From: Streptomyces reniochalinae
GTDB lineage: Bacteria > Actinomycetota > Actinomycetes > Streptomycetales > Streptomycetaceae
DNA length: 64,000 bases
Direction of reading: 5' to 3'
NCBI RefSeq assembly: GCF_003323735.1
Contig: NZ_QOIM01000036.1
Span: forward strand, 248,001 to 312,000
The notes under the pieces are model-generated. The model saw nothing but the letters and a program-made list of their open reading frames with translations, made no database searches and was not told the DNA's origin. Both the position numbers and the translations under genes were made by a program. The number at the start of each line of letters is the position of its first letter. Within the stretch, counting starts at the first letter, position 1. Below are positions 53,253-64,000 of the stretch, piece by piece.

Positions 53253-53308
53253 CCCGGCGGGTGGGACCGCGGCGCTCCTCTTGGAGCACCGCGGTCCCAC
53301 CCGCCGGG
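53253..53308 (-). terminator. 26-bp stem hairpin after the biosynthetic operon
   Basis: Bases 53253-53278 pair with 53283-53308 with one mismatch and a 4-base loop (TCTT), one of the longest hairpins in the window. It lies downstream of mbtH in the direction of transcription, with a second hairpin between. Confidence 0.9.
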
Positions 53309-53312
53309 GAGT

Positions 53313-53343
53313 GGCACAGGCGCAGGCACCCTGCGCCTGTGCC
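53313..53343 (-). terminator. 14-bp perfect hairpin adjacent to the 26-bp one
   Basis: GGCACAGGCGCAGG-CAC-CCTGCGCCTGTGCC is perfect and ends 61 bp past the mbtH stop. Together with the 26-bp stem 4 bases away it makes a tandem terminator for the leftward operon. Confidence 0.85.
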
Positions 53344-53404
53344 GAAGGCGACACGCACGTGGTGTCCGGCCGGCCGCCCACGCCGCCGGACCCGGCCACG
53401 GTGG

Positions 53405-53620
53405 TTACACCCCGGCGGCCCGGCCGGCCGACTCCTCCATCTGCTTGCGCAGACTCAGCGGACGCATGTCGGTCCACACCTCCTTCACGTAGGTCAGACA
53501 GGTGTCCTTCGAACCGGCGACGCCCGTGTCCCGCCAGCCGTTCGGAATGGCGAGGTACTCCGGCCACAGGGAGTACTGCTCTTCGTCGTTGACGAGGACC
53601 TTCATCTGCGACTCTGCCAT
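53405..53620 (-). CDS. MbtH-family NRPS accessory protein
   Basis: 71 residues, the family size, with GGAGA upstream of ATG 53620. The invariant MbtH signature is present: NDEEQYSLWPEYLAIPNGW, GSKDTCLTYVKEVWTDMRPL and SLR, with the three conserved tryptophans at 19, 29 and 49. MbtH proteins bind the adenylation domain of NRPSs and are often required for their solubility and activity. It is the last gene of the leftward operon, 30 bp after leuD, and presumably serves the NRPS at the right edge. Confidence 0.97.
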   Translation of the reverse strand: MAESQMKVLVNDEEQYSLWPEYLAIPNGWRDTGVAGSKDTCLTYVKEVWTDMRPLSLRKQMEESAGRAAGV

Positions 53621-53650
53621 GAGTGTCTCCTACCCCTTGCGGTAGACGGA

Positions 53651-54280
53651 TCAGTTGGCGGACTTCTCGGGGAAGAGCCAGGGGGCCTCCTGGCGGCGGC
53701 GCTGCTCGTAGGCGAGGATCTCGTCCCTATGCTTCAGCGACCAGCCGATGTTGTCGAGCCCTTCCAGCAGCGCGCTCTTCTTGAACGGGTCGATCTCGAA
53801 GTGGTACACCTCCCCTGCTCCAGCGGTCACGGTCTGCCCGGGGAGGTCGATGTGGAACGTGGCCGGCCCGCCGTCCTGAAGGATTTTGAAGAGCGCGTCC
53901 ACCTTTGAGGACTCCAGCGTGACCGGGAGGATGCTGCTGTTGAAGCAGTTGTTGTGGAAGATGTCCGCGAAACCCGGGGCGACGACGCACCGGAAGCCGT
54001 ACTCGCGCAGTGCCCACGGGGCGTGCTCACGGGAGGACCCGCAGCCGAAGTTCTCGCCCGCGACGAGGATGCTCGCCCCCTCGTAGCCCGGCCGGTTGAG
54101 GGAGAACTCCGGGTCGGGGGTGCGCCCGTCCTCCAGGTAGCGCCAGTTGGCGAAGAGGTTCTTGCCGAACCCGGAGCGGCGGATCGACTTCAAAAAGCGC
54201 GCGGGGATGATGTCGTCGGTGTTCACGTTGGCCCGCGCCAACGGCACGGCGACGCCGGAATGCGTGACGAACTGCTCCAC
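53651..54280 (-). CDS. LeuD-like isopropylmalate-type dehydratase small subunit
   Basis: 209 residues from GTG 54280 (GGGG upstream), 14 bp after the LeuC-like stop. Swivel-domain features are complete: LARANVNTDDIIPARFLKSI, NFGCGSSREHAPWALREYG and IAxxF-type ADIFHNNCFNSSILPV, with a C-terminal extension QRRRQEAPWLFPEKSAN. With LeuC it forms the hydro-lyase that moves the hydroxyl group of a 2-alkylmalate to the 3-position. Its place between an NRPS and MbtH means it probably serves a dedicated homologation pathway, not primary leucine synthesis. Confidence 0.9.
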   Translation of the reverse strand: MEQFVTHSGVAVPLARANVNTDDIIPARFLKSIRRSGFGKNLFANWRYLEDGRTPDPEFSLNRPGYEGASILVAGENFGCGSSREHAPWALREYGFRCVVAPGFADIFHNNCFNSSILPVTLESSKVDALFKILQDGGPATFHIDLPGQTVTAGAGEVYHFEIDPFKKSALLEGLDNIGWSLKHRDEILAYEQRRRQEAPWLFPEKSAN

Positions 54281-54294
54281 GATAAGCCCCTTCT

Positions 54295-55698
54295 CTACAG
54301 CTCTCGTGCGTCGGCGAAGCGGCCGGCCACCGCCGTGGCGGCCGCGGTGGCGGGGCTCACCAGATGGGTCCGCCCGCCGCGGCCCTGGCGCCCCTCGAAG
54401 TTGCGGTTGCTGGTGGAGGCGCACCGCTCGCCGGCCGAGAGCCGGTCGCCGTTCATGGCGATGCACATGCTGCACCCTGCCTCGCGCCACTCGAAGCCGG
54501 CCGCGCGGAAGACGTCCGCCAGCCCCTCTTTCTCGGCCTGCCGGCGCACGGTCATCGAACCGGGCACGACGATGGCCCGGACGCCGTCGGCGACCCGCCG
54601 TCCGGAGACGTACTGTGCCGCGAGCCGCAGGTCCTCGATCCGCGAGTTGGTGCAGGAGCCGATGAAGACGACGTCGACGCCGACGTCCTGGAGGCGCTGT
54701 CCGGGCGTGAGGCCCATGTGCTCCAGGGCGTGCTCGGTCTCCAGACGCGCCACCGGGTCCTCCTCGACGGCCGGGTCCGGCACCGTGCCCGTGACGTCGG
54801 TGACCATGCCGGGGTTGGTGCCCCAGGTGACCTGCGGGGCGAGGGCGCCGAGGGTCACCTCGTGCGCGGCGTCGAAGTGGGCGCCGGGGTCGCCGGCGAG
54901 CTGCTTCCACTGCTCGGCCGCCCGCTCGAAGAGCTCACCGGTGGGCGCGTACCGCCGTCCGCGCAGGTACTCGATCGTGGCGTCGTCGGGGGCGACCATG
55001 CCCGCCCGGGCACCGGCCTCGATCGCCATGTTGCACAACGTCATCCGCCCCTCGACCGACAGGGAGCTGACGAGGGAGCCGCTGAACTCGATGACGTGGT
55101 TGGTGCCGACGCCGGTGCCGAGCCGCCCGATCACCGCGAGGGCGACGTCCTTCGCCGTCACGCCGGGCGACAGCTCCCCGCCGATGTTGATGTGCATGGT
55201 CTTCGGCTTCTGCTGGAGCAGGCACTGGGTGGCCAGCACGTGCTCGACCTCGCTGGTGCCGATGCCCACGGCGAAGATCCCCAGGGCGCCGTGCGTGGAC
55301 GTGTGGGAGTCGCCGCACACGACCGTCATGCCGGGCAGCGACAGGCCCAGCTCGGGGCCGATGACGTGGACGATCCCCTGCTCCTCGTCGTTCATGCCCA
55401 GGAGCATGATGTCGAAGTCCCGGGCGTTCTCCTCCATCGTCTCGATGCACATGACGCTCTGGTCGTCGACGACATCGACCAGCCTGCGGCCCGGCACCGT
55501 GGGCACGTTGTGGTCGATCACCGCGACGACGCTCTCGGGGCGGTGCACCCGAAGGCCGCGCTCCCGCAGGCCGGCGAAGGCCTGGGGCGAGGTCGCCTCG
55601 TGGGTGAGGTGCCGATCGATGTACAGCATCGGAATCTCACCGGGTTCGTCACGCACCACGTGCGCGTCCCAGATTTTGTCGAACATGGTTCGTGGCAT
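54295..55698 (-). CDS. LeuC-like isopropylmalate-type dehydratase large subunit
   Basis: 467 residues, normal length. Aconitase-family motifs: LYIDRHLTHEATSPQAFAGL, VCGDSHTSTHGALGIFAVGI and the three [4Fe-4S] ligands in IGSCTNSR and AGCSMCIAMN. IMLLGMNDEEQGIVHVIGPE replaces the common F...R.GICHQVV consensus region in part. The pair LeuC/LeuD catalyses dehydration and rehydration of the synthase product. GGGAG lies 10 bases before the ATG. It is 69 bp downstream of the LeuA/HMGL-like gene and 14 bp upstream of leuD. Confidence 0.92.
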   Translation of the reverse strand: MPRTMFDKIWDAHVVRDEPGEIPMLYIDRHLTHEATSPQAFAGLRERGLRVHRPESVVAVIDHNVPTVPGRRLVDVVDDQSVMCIETMEENARDFDIMLLGMNDEEQGIVHVIGPELGLSLPGMTVVCGDSHTSTHGALGIFAVGIGTSEVEHVLATQCLLQQKPKTMHINIGGELSPGVTAKDVALAVIGRLGTGVGTNHVIEFSGSLVSSLSVEGRMTLCNMAIEAGARAGMVAPDDATIEYLRGRRYAPTGELFERAAEQWKQLAGDPGAHFDAAHEVTLGALAPQVTWGTNPGMVTDVTGTVPDPAVEEDPVARLETEHALEHMGLTPGQRLQDVGVDVVFIGSCTNSRIEDLRLAAQYVSGRRVADGVRAIVVPGSMTVRRQAEKEGLADVFRAAGFEWREAGCSMCIAMNGDRLSAGERCASTSNRNFEGRQGRGGRTHLVSPATAAATAVAGRFADAREL

Positions 55699-55767
55699 CG
55701 TGCGGCAACTCCCATACGTGGTGCTGTCGTGACGGCGAAGGAGCGCCCGGGCTCCGTGGCGTAGTGC

Positions 55768-57096
55768 CTATGCCTTGGCCAGGCACTCCTCGAGTTCGTC
55801 CGGGGTCAGCTCGCGCCGCAGCTGGTTGGCGAGGGCGAGGGCCTTCTCGATGGTCTCGGCGGACAGCTCCCGGGGGTCGCGTCCGCTGTGCAGGTGGGCG
55901 AGCCTGACCGTGCTCTGGCCGCTCCAGGGGCTGACGGTCACCGACTGGGTACCGCCCACGAAGGCCGGGTCGATGGCCGAGTAGACGGTACGGGCCATGT
56001 CCACCAGCTGGGCCTCCAGCTCCGGGTTCCCCTCGTTGTGGGCCTTCTCCGCCAGGGCGTGGGCCTTGAGGATGGCGTCGGAGTGGATGCCGGAGGAGGT
56101 GTGGCTGAAGCGCTTGCCGAGCACGCCGTGCTCCGCGGTGGGGACGCCCACCATGTCCTGGTAGTACGTGATCAGTTCCAACAGCCGGGGCATCTCCCAG
56201 GAGACCGGCAGCCCGGCCTCCTGCTGCATGGCGGCCAGGTTCAGCACGGTCTCCTCGAGGGAGGCGTTGCCGGACCGCTCGCCGACGCCGCGCGCGACCA
56301 CGTGGATGCGCTTGGCGCCGCCGGCGACCGCCATCATGGCGTTGCCCAGCGCGTTGCCGGTGTCGCGGTGGCCGTGCCAGTCCAGCTGCACGTCCGGTAC
56401 GCCGAGGGCGTCGAGCTCGTCGCGGACGAAGCGCACGATCCGGTAGGTGCCGAGCGGCCGGATGATGCCGATGGTGTCCGCCAGCACGACGGTGGAGGCG
56501 CCGGCCTCGATCTGGGTGCGGACGATGGCGCGCAGGTCCTCGGGGGAGGTCTGAGTGGTGTGCTCGGTCCCCGCGATGACGGGGACGCCCAGCTCCACCG
56601 TCTTCCTGATGAACGTGTCGAGGCGGTCCAGGATGAAGTCCAGGTCCCAGCCCTGCACGAGCCGGCGCGAGGGTGCGGTGCCCATGAAGACGACGGACTC
56701 CAGGGCCGGGTGGATGGCCTTGCACTCGGCGGTCCACTGGAGCGAGTCCTCCGTGCACATGGAGAGGACCGAGGGGACGACATCCGGCACCTCGTCCTTC
56801 ATCCGCCGCAGCAGATCCTTCATGATGCCGCTGAGCCGGCCCTTGTCGCCCGGGTAGATGCCGACGGTGGCGTACTTGACGCCGAACCCGTCGAGAAGGT
56901 GCAGATACCGCATCATCTCATCGACCGTCGGATATCCGGGTATGCCCTGAAGGCCGTCTCGCAGGCATTCGGAGAGTACCTGCGCGCCGGCGACCTGTTC
57001 AGGCGACGGCTCACCGGGGATCTGCGCTGGAAGGGGCGAGAGCGGGTCCTCGTCGCGGTTCCAGTTGAAGTTCACCGGGATGTCAACAGAGTCCAT
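55768..57096 (-). CDS. Divergent LeuA/HMGL-like 2-alkylmalate synthase
   Basis: 442 residues from ATG 57096 (GGGGAGGA upstream). HMGL-like TIM barrel of the isopropylmalate/homocitrate synthase superfamily: LRDGLQGIP at about 45-53 (LeuA has RDGEQ/RDGAQ), metal pair HGHRDTGNALGNAM at 241-254 and GVGERSGNASLEE at about 270-282. The ADTIG strand is present. The LeuA C-terminal allosteric domain is replaced by about 120 unrelated residues, so leucine feedback is unlikely. The reaction inferred is condensation of acetyl-CoA with an alpha-keto acid, the first step of one-carbon homologation. The acceptor is unknown: phenylpyruvate-, 2-ketoglutarate- or branched-chain-type acceptors are all possible. 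Confidence 0.82.
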   Translation of the reverse strand: MDSVDIPVNFNWNRDEDPLSPLPAQIPGEPSPEQVAGAQVLSECLRDGLQGIPGYPTVDEMMRYLHLLDGFGVKYATVGIYPGDKGRLSGIMKDLLRRMKDEVPDVVPSVLSMCTEDSLQWTAECKAIHPALESVVFMGTAPSRRLVQGWDLDFILDRLDTFIRKTVELGVPVIAGTEHTTQTSPEDLRAIVRTQIEAGASTVVLADTIGIIRPLGTYRIVRFVRDELDALGVPDVQLDWHGHRDTGNALGNAMMAVAGGAKRIHVVARGVGERSGNASLEETVLNLAAMQQEAGLPVSWEMPRLLELITYYQDMVGVPTAEHGVLGKRFSHTSSGIHSDAILKAHALAEKAHNEGNPELEAQLVDMARTVYSAIDPAFVGGTQSVTVSPWSGQSTVRLAHLHSGRDPRELSAETIEKALALANQLRRELTPDELEECLAKA

Positions 57097-57145
57097 TTTC
57101 TTCGTCCTCCCCGTTGATGCGGATCTGGTGCTTTCTCTGCTGCAC
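57083..57145 (-). CDS. 20-codon upstream ORF overlapping the synthase start
   Basis: GTG 57145 has AAGGAG 5 bases upstream, the best ribosome site of the operon. It encodes MQQRKHQIRINGEDEENGLC and stops 14 bases inside the synthase gene, out of frame. The synthase ribosome site lies within it. It could couple translation of the synthase or act as a leader peptide. It lacks a run of leucine codons, unlike leu attenuators. Confidence 0.4.
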   Translation of the reverse strand: MQQRKHQIRINGEDEENGLC

Positions 57146-57193
57146 GATCTCTCCTTCTTGGAAAGGTGATCGCTGCGCTGACTCGACCGGCCG

Positions 57194-58639
57194 TCATTCC
57201 GTCTCGACCGGCAGAATGCCGACCGAGAAGCGCACGTAATCGTCGCTGTAGCCGAAGGTGGAGCCGGGAATTCCGGCCAGTCCGGTCTTCTCCAGAACGG
57301 AGAAACAGTCCTCGCCGGGCCTGAGTTTGCTCCAGTTGTAGATGGTCGCGTCGTCGTCGAGGTAAATGCGCTCGAACAGGCCGTGTTCCGCGTCGAACCG
57401 TTCCAGCTGTCGGCGCAGACGGGAGCGGCGGAGCCGGTACAGTTCGCGGATCTTCTCAAGCAGGTGCGGATTCTGCCGGAACAGCCTGTGGTAGGCCATG
57501 AAGCGCAGCTGCCATTCGCCGGGCAGCGAACCCACGCTGTTCGTCCAGCTGGATCCCATGGCCCGCGCGAAAGCGGCGTCGCCGAACACGACCCAGCCGA
57601 ACCTCTCGCCGGTCAGCGTGTGCGTCTTGGAGAAGCTGTTCGCATAAATCATCGCGCCGGCCGTCTTCGGTCTCGACGTCAGGGCGCGCATCCGCGCCCG
57701 GTCCTCCTCGGGCACCCCGGTGCCGACGTAGGCGAGGTCGGCGATGACGTGCAGGCGCCGGCCCTGTGCGACGAAACGCTCCACCACCTGCTGGAACGCC
57801 GAGAGTTCGGCGGGAGAGTAGGCGAACGTGGTCGGGTTGTTCGTCACCGTCAGGTAGATGGCCGTGACGTCCGGGTGCTCTTCGAGGTGGCGTGCCAGCA
57901 GCGTGTCGGTCAGCTTGAAGTCGTCCTCCGCCCGGGTCTGCACGGGATGCAGCCGGTAGCCGTACGACGCGCCCTGCAACTCGGGGATGTTGAAACCGGG
58001 GGCGGGGAAGAGCATGGCGCCGACGGGCTCGCCGTGGCGCTGGGCGAGGTGCGCGAGGCCGCGGAGCACGTTGTCGATGCAGTCCGTGGCGCCGAGCCCG
58101 AGGGCCACCTGCTGGGCGGTCGCCTCCAGGCCCCACTCCCGCATGTCCGCCGCCAGCCAGTCGCGCAGTACCGGGTTGCCGACACCGTGGATGTCGTAGA
58201 TCCGCGGGTCGTAGCCGACCGCGAGGAGCTGCCGCTCCGCGTCGAGCATCTGGCCCCTGAGCCACCGGTAGCACGTGCCGGACGCCGTGTAGCCGCCGAT
58301 GTCCTCGCCCGGCAGGGCGATGCCGAGCTCGTCGCCCAGCATCCGGTAGTCGCCGGAGCCGCCCTCCTCGCCCTCGCACTCGGTGATGAGGCGCACGTTC
58401 ACGTCGCCGATCGTCCGGTTCACTATCTCCAGGCGGGTGGCCGCTGGGTCGAAGCCGCGCTCGGCGCACTCCCGTTGCAGGTCCTCGACGATGCGCGCCA
58501 TCACGCGGATCGGCGGCTCCGTGCCGCCCTCCTGCCCGCCGCGGTGGCGCTGGAGCAGTTCCACGCGCGCCTTGCGGACAAGCTGCCGCTGCTCGTCGAG
58601 GGTGCCCCCGGCCGCGGCTGCGGTGTGCTGTGCGGTCAC
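57194..58639 (-). CDS. Class I/II PLP-dependent aminotransferase
   Basis: 481 residues from GTG 58639, which overlaps the LeuB-like stop as GTGA. Fold-type I features: substrate loop near RTIGDVNVRL, LGLGATDCIDNVLRGLAHLA, FPAPGFNIPELQGASYGYRL, TVTNNPTTFAYSPAEL, and the PLP lysine in NSFSKTHTLTGERFGWVVFG. The terminal Arg that binds the alpha-carboxylate is in DDYVRFSVG. It would convert the homologated alpha-keto acid to the amino acid. The N-terminus is about 60 residues longer than usual. A 97-bp gap containing an upstream ORF separates it from the synthase gene. Confidence 0.92.
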   Translation of the reverse strand: MTAQHTAAAAGGTLDEQRQLVRKARVELLQRHRGGQEGGTEPPIRVMARIVEDLQRECAERGFDPAATRLEIVNRTIGDVNVRLITECEGEEGGSGDYRMLGDELGIALPGEDIGGYTASGTCYRWLRGQMLDAERQLLAVGYDPRIYDIHGVGNPVLRDWLAADMREWGLEATAQQVALGLGATDCIDNVLRGLAHLAQRHGEPVGAMLFPAPGFNIPELQGASYGYRLHPVQTRAEDDFKLTDTLLARHLEEHPDVTAIYLTVTNNPTTFAYSPAELSAFQQVVERFVAQGRRLHVIADLAYVGTGVPEEDRARMRALTSRPKTAGAMIYANSFSKTHTLTGERFGWVVFGDAAFARAMGSSWTNSVGSLPGEWQLRFMAYHRLFRQNPHLLEKIRELYRLRRSRLRRQLERFDAEHGLFERIYLDDDATIYNWSKLRPGEDCFSVLEKTGLAGIPGSTFGYSDDYVRFSVGILPVETE

Positions 58640-59760
58640 GGACGTGCCTCCAGCCTGTCCACGATCAGCCGGCCGAACTCCTCGGTGCCGACGACTGTGC
58701 ACCCCTCCTCGTGGATGTCCGGACTCCGGTAGCCGTCCCTGATCACGTCCTCGACCGTCTTCTCCACGGCCGCGGCCTCCCGCTCCAGGCCCAGCGAGTG
58801 GCGCAGCAGGAGGGCGGCGGAGAGCACCGCGCCGACCGGGTTGGCCGCGTCCTGCCCGGCGATGTCGGGGGCCGAGCCGTGCACGGGCTCGTAGAGGCCG
58901 AACAGCCCGCCCGCGGTGCGCCGGGTGCCGAGGCTCGCTGACGGGAGCATCCCGATGGAGCCCGTCAGCATGGAGGCCTCGTCGGTGAGGATGTCGCCGA
59001 ACAGGTTCTCGGTGACGATGACGTCGAACTCCGCCGGGGTCCTGATGAGCCGCATGGCGCAGGCGTCGACCAGCATGTGCTCGTAGGCGACGCCGGGGTG
59101 GTCGGCGGCCACCCGGTCCACGACCTGCCGCCACAGCACCGAGGAGCTGAGCACGTTCGCCTTGTCGACCGAGGTGACCTTTCCGCGGCGGCCGGCGGCG
59201 ACGTCGAAGGCGACCCGCACGACGCGCTCGATCTCCTCCTCGGTGTACAGCAGCGTGTCGACGGCCTCCGTGCGCCCGTCGCGCTGCCGGATCTCGCTCG
59301 GCTTGCCGGGGACCGTCTCCATGTGCCCGTAGTAGAGGCCGGCCGACAGCTCCCGTACGAACACCATGTCCGTGCCCTTGAGGCACTCGGGCTTGAGCGA
59401 CGATGCCGCGTATGACGCCTCGGCGGGGCGTACAGGGCGCAGGTTGGCGAAGAAGCCGAACTCCTTGCGGAGCCGGAAGAGCGCCAGCTCGGGACGGGGC
59501 CCGCCGGCGCGGCGTTCCGCAGCAGGCAGGGCGCCGACCGCGCCGAAGAGGAGTGCGTCGCTCTGCGCGCACGTCTGAAAGGTGGCTTCGGAGATCGCCG
59601 AGCCCTCCGAGGCGATCGCGTCCAGCCCGACGAGGCCCTCGTGGACGGTGAACGTGTGGCCGTACCGCTTCTCCACGGCACGCAGCACCTTCAGGGCCTG
59701 GGCGGTCACCTCGGGGCCGACACCGTCGCCCGGGAGCACCGTGATCGTGGCCTCGCTCAT
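58636..59760 (-). CDS. LeuB-like 3-isopropylmalate-type dehydrogenase
   Basis: 374 residues. Starts with ATGA overlapping the esterase stop and ends with GTGA overlapping the aminotransferase, so three genes are translationally coupled. Beta-decarboxylating dehydrogenase motifs: TVLPGDGVGPEVTAQALKVL, ELALFRLRKEFGFFANLRPV, FVRELSAGLYYG, SVDKANVL (catalytic Lys) and the NAD-site LYEPVHGSAPDIAGQDAANP. The substrate-recognition loop after GAVGA (LPAAERRAGGPRPELALFRL) differs from the typical GGPKWD of LeuB. It oxidises and decarboxylates a 3-alkylmalate to the chain-extended alpha-keto acid. Confidence 0.92.
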   Translation of the reverse strand: MSEATITVLPGDGVGPEVTAQALKVLRAVEKRYGHTFTVHEGLVGLDAIASEGSAISEATFQTCAQSDALLFGAVGALPAAERRAGGPRPELALFRLRKEFGFFANLRPVRPAEASYAASSLKPECLKGTDMVFVRELSAGLYYGHMETVPGKPSEIRQRDGRTEAVDTLLYTEEEIERVVRVAFDVAAGRRGKVTSVDKANVLSSSVLWRQVVDRVAADHPGVAYEHMLVDACAMRLIRTPAEFDVIVTENLFGDILTDEASMLTGSIGMLPSASLGTRRTAGGLFGLYEPVHGSAPDIAGQDAANPVGAVLSAALLLRHSLGLEREAAAVEKTVEDVIRDGYRSPDIHEEGCTVVGTEEFGRLIVDRLEARP

Positions 59761-61022
59761 CGGGCCGTCTCCTTCTGCTTGGGGTGGAAGGACAGGAGCC
59801 GGTCGACCATGGAGCCGCGCCAGCAGATGAGGTCGTGGCCGCCCATGTACTCGGAGTAGTCCACCTCGTAGCCCTTGGCCCTGAGAACGTCGTGGAAGTT
59901 GAGGTGCGCCGTCATCGGGTCGTAGTCGACGATGGCCTCCTCCAGGCTCCCGATCTCCAGGGAGAACCGGACGGGCAGCCGCGGGTGGCGCTCGAACTGC
60001 CGGGTCAGCCACTCTGGTTCGAGTTCGGAGTGGTCCTTCTCCGGCCACCAGAAGGAGCCCGACTGGGAAATCACGTTGCCGAACCGCTCCGGCGAGGTGA
60101 GCGCGGCGTACGCGGCCGCGAGGCCGCCGAAGCAGGAGCCGCCGACCACGGTCCGCGCCGGGTCGTCGGTGATGTGGTAGTTCTCGTGCACCCACGGCAT
60201 CAGTTCGCGGTTGAGGAAGTCGACGAAGGGCCGGTGGCAGGGCAGTTCGAGGGCCCGGGTCCGCTGGTCGACGTTGCTGTGCATGACCAGGACGTACGGC
60301 GGGATCCGCCCGACGTACACGAGGTTGTCCAGCACCGTCGTGATGTCGGCGAAGTTGTAGTACGCCCAGCCGTCGAAGAGCACGAAGACGTGGTAGGTCT
60401 CGCCCGAGGTGTCGTAGCCGGGCGGCGTGTACACGCTGACGTGGTGCTGCGTCCCCAGGATCTCGCTCTCGATCGTCTGCATGCGGGTGGAGCCTTTCGG
60501 CACCCCGCGGCGCTTGATGTTCCAGGGCTGCTTCGGGGCGTCGGGCAGTTCGAGCACCGACACCCGCATGCCGCCCTCCTGGCCGAGGATCGTGTGCTCC
60601 ACGGGGTTGAGCGGATCGGGCCCGTAGGACGGGATGCGCGAGACGACGTCGGCGTAGGACGTGAACGGCCGCAGTGAGTCGTTCACCGAGTACAGGTACG
60701 TGGTCCGCAGGTGCGAGGGCAGGAAGTAGGACGCGTACCAGACGTCGGTGGCCGGGATCCGCCGCATACCGAAGTCCCGCGGGTCGGAGCCCTCCGGCAC
60801 GCTGTAGAAGAACACCAGGACGTTCTCGGTGTCGCCCGGGTCCCGCCACAGGAAGGTGACGAGGGTCTTCGAGGGGTCGTCGGCGACCTGCTCCCTCAGC
60901 GGCGACCCCTTTTCCGCCACCTCTTTCCACAGCTCGTCGACGGCCCCGTGGTTCCCCGCCGCCACCGCCTCGGCCACGCGGGAGATGCGGGGACTCACCA
61001 GGGATTTCTCCGGAGCGAACAT
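59757..61022 (-). CDS. Enterochelin-esterase (Fes/IroE)-like hydrolase
   Basis: 421 residues from ATG 61022 (AAGGAG upstream), 53 bp after the NRPS stop. An N-terminal Fes-type beta-sandwich (FLWRDPGDTENVLVFFYSVP, RTTYLYSVNDSLRPF) precedes an alpha/beta hydrolase domain with HHVSVYTPPGY, VLFDGWAYYN, the nucleophile elbow VVGGSCFGG (Ser296) and MGGHDLICWR (His396). Family members cleave siderophore trilactone or peptide esters. In this operon, which lacks a visible TE domain, it might instead release or process the NRPS product, or open its ferric complex. It is coupled to leuB by an ATGA overlap. Confidence 0.88.
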   Translation of the reverse strand: MFAPEKSLVSPRISRVAEAVAAGNHGAVDELWKEVAEKGSPLREQVADDPSKTLVTFLWRDPGDTENVLVFFYSVPEGSDPRDFGMRRIPATDVWYASYFLPSHLRTTYLYSVNDSLRPFTSYADVVSRIPSYGPDPLNPVEHTILGQEGGMRVSVLELPDAPKQPWNIKRRGVPKGSTRMQTIESEILGTQHHVSVYTPPGYDTSGETYHVFVLFDGWAYYNFADITTVLDNLVYVGRIPPYVLVMHSNVDQRTRALELPCHRPFVDFLNRELMPWVHENYHITDDPARTVVGGSCFGGLAAAYAALTSPERFGNVISQSGSFWWPEKDHSELEPEWLTRQFERHPRLPVRFSLEIGSLEEAIVDYDPMTAHLNFHDVLRAKGYEVDYSEYMGGHDLICWRGSMVDRLLSFHPKQKETAR

Positions 61023-61075
61023 GGGTCGTTTCTCCTTAAGCCGTTGAGGTCGGTCACGGGTGCCGCGGGGGCCGC

Positions 61076-64000
<2,925 letters not shown>

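Noticed and set aside
53651..59760. leuB/leuC/leuD as the primary leucine biosynthesis operon
   Set aside because: They are embedded between an NRPS and mbtH with a divergent synthase lacking the leucine-feedback domain. A dedicated pathway fits better, although the genome-wide leu gene set was not available.

Overview
The window looks like a stretch of a Streptomyces (or close actinobacterial) chromosome. Base composition is very GC-rich with strong third-position GC bias, GTG starts are frequent, and the gene content is typical of Streptomyces: SpoIIE-type phosphatases fused to anti-sigma-type ATPases, ROK/LysR/TetR/ArsR-like regulators, a CGNR zinc-finger protein, an FG-GAP propeller protein, an MbtH protein and an NRPS. 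No rRNA, tRNA, CRISPR array, intact insertion sequence or prophage was recognised.

Layout. (1) 0-13 kb: small regulator-plus-effector modules. These are a PrpF-like isomerase with a MatC-like permease and a divergent LysR; a deletion scar joining remnants of an MmyB-type regulator and an aldo/keto reductase; a LysR/YeiH divergent pair sharing a clear operator; a 30-residue mini-gene followed by a perfect 17-bp hairpin; an alpha/beta hydrolase; ArsR-like, TetR and double-AsnC regulators; and an amidohydrolase translationally coupled to an MHS-type permease. (2) 13-17 kb: htpG and a membrane-anchored seven-repeat FG-GAP protein. (3) 17-27.5 kb: carbon use. A sugar porter is divergent from a ROK repressor followed by a Cys-type sulfatase; a CGNR regulator is divergent from an epoxide hydrolase; and galactarate dehydratase plus 5-dehydro-4-deoxyglucarate dehydratase are divergent from a GudP/GarP-like permease. 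(4) 27.5-44.5 kb: a mixed region with many gene remnants (GrpB, FAD monooxygenase, WYL regulator, DUF664) between intact genes. The intact ones include a TDT permease, an odd molybdopterin oxidoreductase with a small helical partner, a two-TM channel-like protein without a canonical K+ filter, and an SSS symporter with a 43-residue small subunit. (5) 44.5-52.2 kb: signalling. Two SpoIIE phosphatases carry the ATPase at opposite ends, followed by a frameshifted histidine kinase without a response regulator. (6) 53.2-64 kb: a leftward biosynthetic operon running off the right edge.

The right-hand operon is the most notable system. In transcription order it holds an NRPS (C-A-T visible, serine-type A-domain code, no terminal thioesterase), an enterochelin-esterase-like hydrolase, LeuB-like, a class I/II aminotransferase, a divergent LeuA/HMGL-like synthase, LeuC, LeuD and MbtH, ending at two consecutive strong hairpins. 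ATGA and GTGA overlaps couple the esterase, LeuB and aminotransferase. The LeuA/C/D/B-plus-aminotransferase set is the logic of one-carbon homologation of an alpha-keto acid followed by transamination. It would supply a homologated, non-proteinogenic amino acid to the peptide line. The product is not identifiable from this window.
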